From positions 248,001 through 312,000 of the forward strand of contig JAHBUV010000001.1 in NCBI GenBank assembly GCA_019637915.1: a DNA stretch of 64,000 bases, read 5' to 3'. The stretch is from Pseudobdellovibrionaceae bacterium. GTDB taxonomy: Bacteria; Bdellovibrionota; Bdellovibrionia; Bdellovibrionales; Bdellovibrionaceae. The notes beneath the pieces were generated by a model that was not told where the DNA came from, made no database searches, and saw only the letters and a program-made list of their open reading frames with translations. Of this stretch, positions 1 to 6,662 are shown piece by piece. The translations under genes were made by a program, and so were the position numbers. Numbering within the stretch: position 1 is the first letter of the stretch; each line of letters opens with the position of its first letter.

Positions 1-1887
1 TTCCGTCACCAGGTCGGTGTGGGCGCGAATGTAAAGCGAAGGGACGGTGAAGCCCACCATCTCCCCGGCATCGAGGCGCTTTTTGACTCCGGCCCAATCC
101 TGGGAGGCCTGGCGGAACAGATCCTTCACCCACTCCCCGCCCACCCGCCAGGCGGGAAGACTGGACGTCGAGAGCACTCCTTCAAAACGCAGGGCCCGAT
201 CCGGCTGGGGCTTGAGCGCCGCCAGGCTTTCGATGACGATCACGCCCTTGGCGCCGGCTTCACGGGCCACGGTGAGTTTGTGCTGCAAGCGCGAGTAAAG
301 ACTGAGATGATGGCGGCGCTCGGGAGGCAGATCCTCGGGCAGATCGCGCAGCACGAGGGCCCATTTGTCTTTGACGTCGAGGTCGCGGTAGGAATTGTAC
401 TCGGGCTGCTTGTCCGTGGCGGCGGCCTTGATGCCGTAGCCGGCGAAGACCACCGGCGTTTCCATCAGTTCCCCGGTGGCCGACAACGAGTAAGGCTCGG
501 CGTCCCGGCCCACAACGAGCTCGCGGTCCAGGGCGCCGGCGAGCTTCAGGCGGTTCTTTTCACCCAGCTTCACGGCGGAAGTGTACTCGAAGCGTTGCAG
601 GAAGGATCCCCCCGGCGCGGCCCCCTGCAAACCCCACGAGCGCAGGAGATTTTCCAGGACCCGGGTCAGGCGCTTTTCCTCGGCGCTGCCGGCCTCGCGG
701 CCGCCCATCTCCTCGGAGGCCATCCACTCCACCAGGCGGCGCAGATCCGTTTCACGGATCTCGGGATGGAAGTCGCGGGGCGCGGGGTCCCGCGGCGGCA
801 GGCCCAGGAGTCTTCTGGCCTGGGCGTCATCCCAGGAGGCGATCTCGATCTGGCTCTCGCCCTTTTCATTGCGATGGGTCCAGGAGATCCGCGTGCCGTC
901 CGGCGTGAAGGTGGCGAGGCCGTCGAAACCGTCGTCGAACGTCACGCGCAAGGGGGTCTTTTCGCCCTCCTTGTCGACGATGAAGAGTTCGAAATTGGCG
1001 AAGCCCAGGACGTTCGCGGCGAAGATGATGTAATCCCCGCTCGGATGGTAAAAGGGCGCCCAGGACATGGAGTTCAGGTGCGTGATGCGCTTCTGATCCG
1101 TGCCGTCGATGTTCATCGTGTGGATTTCAGCCGTGGCGCCGTTCGGAGCGAAACGGCGCCAGGTGATGCGCCGGCCGTCGGGGCTGAAGAAAGGCCCGCC
1201 GTCGTAGCCTTTCTCGCGGGTCAGGCGCTTCACGTTCCGGCCGTCGGCGTCCATGATGTAGATGTCCATCATGAAGGACGGATCCTGGGCGAACATCTTG
1301 GCGTCCTCGGGACTGAGTTGTTCCGTGTAACCGGCGCGGTTCGAGGCGAACGCGATCAGGCGGCCGTCGGGCGAGTAGGAGCCCTCGGCGTCGTAGCCTT
1401 TTTCCTTGGTGAGGCGCTTGATCTTTTTGCCCCGCAGGTCGGATTCGAAAATGTCGAAGTGCTCGTCATAGCTCCAGCTGTACCGGCTCTTCACCGGTTT
1501 TTTGCGGGTTTCTTCCTCCTCTTGGGCCTTTTTCCTCCAGTGGGGGTCCAAGTGGGTCGAGGACCACATGACCTTGCGGCCCGTCGGGTGGATCCAGCCG
1601 CAGGTGGTCTTGCCGCCGCCGGTGGAAATCAGGTCCGTGCGGCCGCTGGCGAGATCGAGCAGGTACATCTGGTAGAAGGGGTTGCCGTCCTGGCGCTCGC
1701 TCTGAAAGATCATCTTTTTGCCATCGGCGGAGAAATAGCCCTCGCCGGTGCGGTTGCCGACGAAGGTCAGCTGCCGCGCCCCCTGGATGATGGTGTTGGG
1801 CTCCTGACGGAAGGACGGCGTCGGGGTCTTGTCATCGGGAGCGGCGAACAGGGCGAACGGCAAGAGAGGGAGGATCAAGCTTTTCAT
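1..1887 (-). CDS. Secreted beta-propeller (PD40/TolB-like) protein with PA domain, probable M28-type aminopeptidase; C-terminus cut by window edge
   Basis: The frame is open from the ATG at 1887 to the left edge, giving 629 codons without a stop. The N-terminus (MKSLILPLLPFALFAAP) is a short Sec signal peptide. Residues about 35-370 hold repeated PD40 blades of the form G-x-Y/F-S-P-D-G-R, for example YSPDGRLIAFASN, FFSPDGRRITW and FTPDGTRISW, as in TolB and the dipeptidyl-peptidase propeller. About residues 440-600 look like a protease-associated (PA) insert (VVFAGYGIKAA, YRDLDVKDKWALVLRD, AGAKGVIVIES). Propeller-PA architectures of this kind are usually followed by an M28 zinc aminopeptidase domain, which would lie outside the window, so the peptidase assignment is inferred. 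The gene is divergent from the lipoprotein at 1939, leaving 51 bp for both promoters. Confidence 0.8.
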   Translation of the reverse strand, partial: MKSLILPLLPFALFAAPDDKTPTPSFRQEPNTIIQGARQLTFVGNRTGEGYFSADGKKMIFQSERQDGNPFYQMYLLDLASGRTDLISTGGGKTTCGWIHPTGRKVMWSSTHLDPHWRKKAQEEEETRKKPVKSRYSWSYDEHFDIFESDLRGKKIKRLTKEKGYDAEGSYSPDGRLIAFASNRAGYTEQLSPEDAKMFAQDPSFMMDIYIMDADGRNVKRLTREKGYDGGPFFSPDGRRITWRRFAPNGATAEIHTMNIDGTDQKRITHLNSMSWAPFYHPSGDYIIFAANVLGFANFELFIVDKEGEKTPLRVTFDDGFDGLATFTPDGTRISWTHRNEKGESQIEIASWDDAQARRLLGLPPRDPAPRDFHPEIRETDLRRLVEWMASEEMGGREAGSAEEKRLTRVLENLLRSWGLQGAAPGGSFLQRFEYTSAVKLGEKNRLKLAGALDRELVVGRDAEPYSLSATGELMETPVVFAGYGIKAAATDKQPEYNSYRDLDVKDKWALVLRDLPEDLPPERRHHLSLYSRLQHKLTVAREAGAKGVIVIESLAALKPQPDRALRFEGVLSTSSLPAWRVGGEWVKDLFRQASQDWAGVKKRLDAGEMVGFTVPSLYIRAHTDLVTE

Positions 1888-1938
1888 CGTTGTCAGAGGC
1901 TCGGCCAGAAGCTAAATTATGTCAAGAGCAAGGCCCTC

Positions 1939-2583
1939 ATGACGATCACATGTTCCCGTTTCATTTTCATTTGCGCTCTCGGGCTGTCGTCGCTGGCGAT
2001 GCTGTCCTGCACGCATGGCGGTTACAAGGAAAAAGCCTTTCCCTACTCCGCGGACCTGCATCTTCCCATGACGTTTCTCGAGCACAACGGGCCGGACGCG
2101 GCCTTCCTGGGAATGAACGTCCACGCTCCCCCGGTGGAGGAGCTGCGCCGCCTCGTGGAGGAGCGCCGCCAGTTGAAACTCCTGGGTCGCGGCGAGGCCC
2201 ATGTGACCGTGGTGACGCCGCCGGAGTACGAGGTGCTGAAGTCGAAGCTCGGCATGGAGCGGATCAACGAGATCGCGCGCTCCATGGAGATTCAACAAAA
2301 ATCATTTTACCCCATGTGCCTGGGCCGCGCTTCGACCGGCGCCGCGGACGCCGAGCAGACCTTCTTCATGGTCCTCGAGGCGCCGGAGCTCCTGGAAATC
2401 CGCCGGGCCGTGCACGACGCCTTCGTCATGGCCGGCGGCGACGGAACGCTCTTTCCCGTCAACGATTACCAGCCCCACGTCACCGTGGGTTTCACCCGTC
2501 GCGATCTGTTCGCTCAAGACGGCGCCGTGAAGGGGAAGAACTCCTGCTTCGCGGGTCTTGAAGAAGTGGATCATGGCCGCTGA
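1939..2583 (+). CDS. 2H-phosphoesterase-like lipoprotein
   Basis: A 214-residue protein. The start is the ATG at 1939 because a hydrophobic signal (residues 6-23) follows it and ends in LSC at Cys24, a loose lipobox that predicts a lipid-anchored envelope protein. Two H-x-T-x motifs, HVTV at His88/Thr90 and HVTV at His180/Thr182, are spaced as in the two halves of the 2H phosphoesterase fold (RNA 2',3'-cyclic phosphodiesterases and AKAP7-like proteins). This makes a phosphodiester or cyclic-phosphate hydrolase likely; the substrate cannot be read from sequence. Its last codons overlap the start of the RNA methyltransferase at 2573, so the two are probably translated together. A much longer frame reading through from position 19 is only the antisense of the upstream peptidase gene. 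Confidence 0.72.
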   Translation: MTITCSRFIFICALGLSSLAMLSCTHGGYKEKAFPYSADLHLPMTFLEHNGPDAAFLGMNVHAPPVEELRRLVEERRQLKLLGRGEAHVTVVTPPEYEVLKSKLGMERINEIARSMEIQQKSFYPMCLGRASTGAADAEQTFFMVLEAPELLEIRRAVHDAFVMAGGDGTLFPVNDYQPHVTVGFTRRDLFAQDGAVKGKNSCFAGLEEVDHGR

Positions 2584-3778
2584 GGTCGTCCACTGTCCCC
2601 ATGCCGATGACTGCGGCGGCTGCGACTTCATCGGACGGCCGCTGTCCTGGCAGCGCGATCATAAAATATCGGAATTGGGTTCTTTGCTGCGGGCCGGAGG
2701 GGTTTCTTTCCCCGCCATCGATTTCATCAGCCCGGCCCTGAACGGCCTGCGCGATCGTCTGGATTTCGTTCTGGAAGAAGGCCGCCTGGGTTTGGCGGGA
2801 AAGTCGCGCCGGGAGGCGGGAGAAAATCCGCCGGGCCCGGCGTTCGGGGCGGGTCTCGCCGCTCCCAAAGAACGACCTGACTTTTCCGGCGGGACCGGTT
2901 CGCGGATCGTGGATCTGCTTGAGTGCGGGCAATTGAGCGCCTCGCTCGGGGCATGGCTGGAGGAGTTTCGCGCCCATCTGCCGCGCGTGCGGCGCGGTTC
3001 CGTGCGTTTGCGGGTGGCGCCGGACGGCCGGCGCGGCATGTGGTTGGATTTTTCCAATGCGGACATCAAAAATCTACTGGATGAATCCGCGTGGCTGAAG
3101 TCCTGGCCCGCGGATGTCGTCATCGAGATGGGTCAGCGCCGCAAATGGGTCGATCGCGGGCCCAGCCGCCCGGTTTTGCGCGATCCGGTGCTCTTCCCCT
3201 GGTTTGAAAGCCGCTTCCAGGAGGAGGTGGTGCCCCTCTACGGGATGGTCGGCAGCTTCACTCAACCGGGCCTGCGCAGCAACCGCCTGATCACGGAATG
3301 GATTCAGAGCGAAGTGCGGAGGAGGAACCCGCGGCACATCGTCGAGTTCGGCTCCGGTCAGGGGAATCTGAGTTTCCCCGCCCTGTCCGGGGGAGCGACC
3401 CTCACCGCCTGTGAAACCGACCGCCTGGCCCTGCAGGGTTTCGCGCGCAGCCTGGAGGCCCTGGCGGAGAAAGGCCATGACCTGCGCGCGAAAGTCCGCA
3501 TCGAAGCCGGTGACTTCCTTCGTCGCCCGCCGGAGGACTTCCTGTCGGCGGATCTTCTTTTGGTCAACCCGCCGCGCTCCGGTCTTAAAAAATTCCTCGA
3601 TCCCCTGCCGCAAGCGCGGGGGCTGGAAAGCATTCTGTCGATGTCCTGCCACCCCGAGAGCTTCGCCGAAGACGCTCCCCGGATGGTTCGCGAGGGTTTT
3701 GCGTTGAAGAAGCTCCGCATTCTGGATCAGTTTCCCCAGACGAAACACTATGAAGTCCTGGCGGTGTTTGAGCGCTGA
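2573..3778 (+). CDS. 23S rRNA (uracil-C5)-methyltransferase of the RlmD/TrmA family
   Basis: A 401-residue SAM-dependent RNA m5U methyltransferase. The N-terminus carries the [4Fe-4S] motif C8-x5-C14-G-G-C17, and a candidate fourth ligand is Cys118 in IVDLLEC, matching the RlmD/RumA pattern. The C-terminal Rossmann domain has a SAM loop (EFGSGQGNLSFPAL), the substrate-binding motif LLVNPPRSG (usually DPPRxG) and a probable catalytic nucleophile Cys359 in SMSCHPESFAED. The protein starts almost at the cluster motif, so the N-terminal TRAM domain of E. coli RlmD is absent. An upstream in-frame TTG at 2558 is possible, but the ATG at 2573, 11 bp inside the preceding gene, is preferred. RlmD versus TrmA specificity (23S rRNA or tRNA) is not settled, so no symbol is given. 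Confidence 0.87.
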   Translation: MAAEVVHCPHADDCGGCDFIGRPLSWQRDHKISELGSLLRAGGVSFPAIDFISPALNGLRDRLDFVLEEGRLGLAGKSRREAGENPPGPAFGAGLAAPKERPDFSGGTGSRIVDLLECGQLSASLGAWLEEFRAHLPRVRRGSVRLRVAPDGRRGMWLDFSNADIKNLLDESAWLKSWPADVVIEMGQRRKWVDRGPSRPVLRDPVLFPWFESRFQEEVVPLYGMVGSFTQPGLRSNRLITEWIQSEVRRRNPRHIVEFGSGQGNLSFPALSGGATLTACETDRLALQGFARSLEALAEKGHDLRAKVRIEAGDFLRRPPEDFLSADLLLVNPPRSGLKKFLDPLPQARGLESILSMSCHPESFAEDAPRMVREGFALKKLRILDQFPQTKHYEVLAVFER

Positions 3779-4110
3779 GGGGATGGGGGGAGAGGGCGGC
3801 CCGGTTTTTGCGGATATGGAGGCGGTGCTGGTGCGGGCCCGTCTGGGCCTGTGTGTGTGTGTGGGGGGTCGCGGCCTCGACCGGGTTTTGTTGCTGGAAT
3901 CGAGCGGTCTTTCGGGGAGGGACCGGTGGGGGCGATCAGGACACGGGCTCCTGCCCTCAAGGCCCGCATGTCCGCCTGACGGCGGCCAACGCCTCCGGCT
4001 TGCGGGAGGTCCTGCCCGCCCCCACCGGCCCCTCCCCGAAAGCCCTTTTTCAACTCCAGAGGACTTTCACCGAAAAGTGGAAGCTCGTCATCCGATCGCA
4101 GGCAACTCCC
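3779..4110. other. Gene-free GC-rich stretch left of the inverted repeat
   Basis: About 330 bp follow the methyltransferase with no convincing gene. The stretch is strongly G/C skewed, contains a (GT)n-like run near 3850-3866 and encloses the long hairpin at 3909-4042. Open frames here read through low-complexity sequence and into the inverted repeat and have no coding character. It may be the left flank of the HNH element or decayed sequence. Confidence 0.6.
3909..4042. repeat. Long imperfect hairpin (34-bp arms, 66-nt loop)
   Basis: The arm at 3909-3942 pairs with 4009-4042 at 31 of 34 positions, separated by a 66-nt loop at 3943-4008. The right arm is followed by CCCTTTTTC, so on the + strand this could act as a terminator for the methyltransferase gene, but the arms are far longer than a normal terminator needs. 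It could also be a structured non-coding RNA or part of the neighbouring mobile element. The pairing is seen directly; the role is unknown. Confidence 0.7.
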
Positions 4111-4286
4111 CAGGAGATTCCGGCAGACAACCGGGAGAACGCGTTTGAAAGAAGTTTCTGTGGGTGTGTCCCTCCTCTCTCTGTCCCATTGTCTCTGTCC
4201 CACCCCCCACTCCGTCTCTCCCACTGTCTGTCTGCTTCTGTCTGTGTCCCTCGATCCATCTGACGCAACTCGCTTCCGCTGCGGAA
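4111..4286 (+). repeat. 176-bp inverted repeat, left copy (flanks HNH gene)
   Basis: Compared base by base with the reverse complement of 5789-5964, 175 of 176 positions are identical; the single difference is G at 4123 versus T in the other copy. The inner end is itself a palindrome (TTCCGC-T-GCGGAA, 4274-4286). The middle, about 4168-4252, is an almost pure pyrimidine tract on this strand with many CTGT and CCC steps. Such long, nearly perfect repeats placed symmetrically around one gene suggest the ends of a mobile unit or recent gene conversion. Confidence 0.95.
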
Positions 4287-4574
4287 ACCAGAGGCCTCTT
4301 TATTGAATTTGAAGAGCTGCGATGAAAAGCATTTTTGTCTTCCAATCTTGAAGGCACAAGCTGCCTCATATGAAGGCGAAAGACGATTGCTTTTAAATTC
4401 AGGCCGATTTTTTATTTATTTTTGATGATGGCTTAGTAATTCTAAAAATTAAATTTAATGAATCAATTCAATAATTATTATTGACAAATAATTCATTGCA
4501 CAATCATTTTTTTCTTGTCTTGAAGTTACATATAAAATACAAAATCCTCAATGCAAAATACCCAGGAGAAGAGC
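4287..4574 (+). promoter_or_regulatory. AT-rich leader upstream of the HNH gene
   Basis: About 290 bp between the left inverted repeat and the HNH start codon. From about 4380 to 4550 it is extremely AT-rich, in sharp contrast to the GC-rich surroundings. TTGACA at 4481-4486 is a possible -35 box, but no good -10 box lies 17 bp downstream (TCATTT); TATAAA occurs at 4531. A promoter here is likely, but its exact position is not established. The composition points to a foreign origin. Confidence 0.45.
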
Positions 4575-5732
4575 ATGAAGAACATGTCCTTTCATCGAGA
4601 CAATTTCCAGCGGAAAGAAACCCTTTCTAAATCAGTTCAATCTCTTTCTGATCATGATGTTTTGTCGCGGATCTCTCATTTGGCGCGCGAAGAAAGGCGG
4701 ATAACGAAGGAGATTTTGGAGCATCTGAATGAAGTGGAATCAAGAAGGCTTTTTGCGGAAGAGGGATTTTCGAGTCTTTTTGAATGGATGGTTAAAAAAT
4801 TAGGATATTCCAACGCCGCCGCTTATCGCCGGATCCAGGCGGCGCGGCTGCTGCGAGAACTTCCGCAGATCGCGCCTCAGATCCAGTCTGGGAAATTGAA
4901 TTTGACGACTTTAGCCCAAGTGCAAACGCATTTGCGCGCTGAGGAAAAGCAAACGGGTCAAAAATTGACAACCGCCTCAAAGGCGCTCGTTGTTCAAAAA
5001 ATTGAATCCAAATCATCTGACGAAACGGCGCGTGTCCTTCACGAGGCTTTTCCTGCGGCCCTTCCTGCCACGGCCTCGGCTCGAATCATTTCAGAAGACC
5101 AGATCCGCCTGAATTTGATCTTCACGGGCCAGCAATGGAAGAAGCTCCAACGGATCAAAGAGCTTTCCAGTCACCAGGACCCTTCCCAGGACTGGGCAAC
5201 CCTTTTGGAAAAGATGATGGATTTTTACCTCAAACGTCAGGACCCTCTGCAGAAGAAAATGCGGTCCTCGCCCTCCGCCCCGGAAACGCCGCGAACGCAC
5301 CTTGATGCCGCAGCCACGGAAATTGTTGATCGCCAAACCACGAGTCCTCAAACCGTGAACGCACAGGTTGCCAACACACGGGTCCGGCCTGTTTCGCAGC
5401 CGCCGGCTTCAAACGCCGCAGAAGTCCCAACTTCATCGAAGCGGCCTCAAAGAGCAGCCATTCCTGCGGCTTTACGGCGTCAGGTTCTCCAGAGAGACCA
5501 AGGGCAATGCACTTATCAGGATCCAAAAACAGGCACACGATGCACGAGCCGATTCCTCATCGAAATCGATCACCGTCACCCATGGGCGAAAGGCGGCACC
5601 CACACCTTGGAAAACCTGCGCTGCCTTTGCCGCACCCACAACCAACTGAATGCGATCAAGTCCTTTGGCCCTCAATGGATGCAACAGTTTCATTTCCAAC
5701 ACCCATTGAAACATCGCACACTCAGGGCATAA
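4575..5732 (+). CDS. HNH endonuclease domain protein of a family expected to be multi-copy
   Basis: The chosen start is ATG 4575 (385 aa), because AGGAG lies 6 nt upstream; an ATG at 4551 would add eight residues but lacks such a site. The N-terminal 150 residues are helical (LAREERRITKEILEHLNE, GFSSLFEWMVKKLGYSN, AAAYRRIQAARLLRELPQI) and resemble the region preceding HNH domains in proteins I recall as repeated in Bdellovibrio-like genomes. A Ser/Pro/Ala-rich linker follows. The C-terminus has a full HNH/zinc module: CTYQDPKTGTRC, then the core IDHRHPWAKGG, then ENLRCLCRTHN. It should be a metal-dependent DNA nuclease. It stands alone between 176-bp inverted repeats and is richer in A/T than its neighbours, so it is probably a homing or mobile element gene. 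Target and activity are unknown. Confidence 0.85.
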   Translation: MKNMSFHRDNFQRKETLSKSVQSLSDHDVLSRISHLAREERRITKEILEHLNEVESRRLFAEEGFSSLFEWMVKKLGYSNAAAYRRIQAARLLRELPQIAPQIQSGKLNLTTLAQVQTHLRAEEKQTGQKLTTASKALVVQKIESKSSDETARVLHEAFPAALPATASARIISEDQIRLNLIFTGQQWKKLQRIKELSSHQDPSQDWATLLEKMMDFYLKRQDPLQKKMRSSPSAPETPRTHLDAAATEIVDRQTTSPQTVNAQVANTRVRPVSQPPASNAAEVPTSSKRPQRAAIPAALRRQVLQRDQGQCTYQDPKTGTRCTSRFLIEIDHRHPWAKGGTHTLENLRCLCRTHNQLNAIKSFGPQWMQQFHFQHPLKHRTLRA

Positions 5733-5788
5733 AAATCCCTCAAACAATCAGTTCCACCGGTTTCCCCTGAGGCCAGATGAAGATCCCC

Positions 5789-5964
5789 TTCCGCAGCGGA
5801 AGCGAGTTGCGTCAGATGGATCGAGGGACACAGACAGAAGCAGACAGACAGTGGGAGAGACGGAGTGGGGGGTGGGACAGAGACAATGGGACAGAGAGAG
5901 GAGGGACACACCCACAGAAACTTCTTTCAAACGCGTTCTCCCGGTTGTCTGACGGAATCTCCTG
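5789..5964 (-). repeat. 176-bp inverted repeat, right copy (flanks HNH gene)
   Basis: The reverse complement of the left copy at 4111-4286, with one mismatch. It begins at its inner end with the palindrome TTCCGC-A-GCGGAA and carries the polypurine strand of the central tract. It starts 56 bp after the HNH stop codon. If HNH transcription runs through it, the two copies would allow a very large RNA hairpin. The sequence at 5733-5788 between HNH and this repeat, and 5965-6052 after it, hold no gene; the latter contains a short GGGAG/CTCCC hairpin near 5979-5994. Confidence 0.95.
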
Positions 5965-6052
5965 ACTTCAGGGGTCGCGGGAGAAGACTCCCCCAAGCCA
6001 AGCTCGGGCGCAGGAAATCCTTCTGACGGGAAATGGAGGTAAAAACAACCGC

Positions 6053-6649
6053 TTACTTCAGGGAAATCATGCGGAGGCCGGAGAGGCGGCCCGCGAGGTC
6101 GCGGCCAAAGAGGATGGACAGCAAGGGCAATAAGATCAGCCCCGTGCCGACGATCAAACTCATGCGCAGGGCGACCTTCAGCGGGTACGCGCGACGCAGT
6201 CGTTCCGTGGGCTGACCCAGGCGCAGATCGCAGGCCCATTCCCCCAGGGTGAAACCGAAAAAGACGCGCAAGCTCACCGTGTACATCCAGGCGCAGGCCA
6301 CGAACACCGCGATGAAGCTGCGCGGACTCAGCCAGCGGCCCGAACCGCGCAGGATCTCACCCAGGGGCGAGCGCACGATCAGACTGAACGCCAGCAGGAA
6401 GAAACAACTCATCGAGAGCAGAATCAAAGCGTCGATCAGCACCGCCATGAAAGACCAAAAGATCAAACGATGACCCTGCCGGCGGGGGCCGCCGTGGAAG
6501 TTCGTCATCTGATCCCAGGTCAGCTCCCCGCGCCGGTGCAGGAACAAGCGATCCAGATTCACGATGCGCGAAGGGCGCGGCGTCTCCGGAGCGCGCCCCG
6601 GCTGGGGATCCGTCGTCGGCTGTGAGGGCGTGTTCTTTTCAACCACCAT
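6053..6649 (-). CDS. RDD-family membrane protein
   Basis: A 198-residue protein starting at ATG 6649, 13 bp after the upstream gene's stop codon, with AGGA just before it; a longer frame to 6712 would overlap that gene and is not favoured. A soluble Pro-rich N-terminus of about 50 residues precedes three or four hydrophobic helices (for example VLIDALILLSMSCFFLLAF, FIAVFVACAWMYTV and LIVGTGLILLPLLSILFG). The charged motif FGFTLGEWACDLRLG between helices is the typical RDD-family signature. RDD proteins are inner-membrane proteins with roles proposed in ion exchange, but the function here is unknown. It is probably in an operon with the large secreted protein upstream. Confidence 0.75.
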   Translation of the reverse strand: MVVEKNTPSQPTTDPQPGRAPETPRPSRIVNLDRLFLHRRGELTWDQMTNFHGGPRRQGHRLIFWSFMAVLIDALILLSMSCFFLLAFSLIVRSPLGEILRGSGRWLSPRSFIAVFVACAWMYTVSLRVFFGFTLGEWACDLRLGQPTERLRRAYPLKVALRMSLIVGTGLILLPLLSILFGRDLAGRLSGLRMISLK

Positions 6650-6662
6650 GCGTCGGGCGTCC

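Noticed and set aside
19-2583. An 854-codon open frame on the + strand
   Set aside because: Its first 640 codons are antisense to the peptidase gene, whose translation has a signal peptide and PD40/PA motifs. Only the last 214 codons (from 1939) look like a real protein.
3748-4263. Several frames of 70-160 codons on both strands
   Set aside because: They read through the (GT)n run, the hairpin and the inverted repeat; the same repeat gives mirror frames at 5748-6239. No ribosome-binding site or conserved-looking sequence.
4111-5964. A standard insertion sequence
   Set aside because: The repeats are 176 bp, far longer than IS ends, no transposase is encoded, and I could not see a clear target-site duplication at the outer borders.
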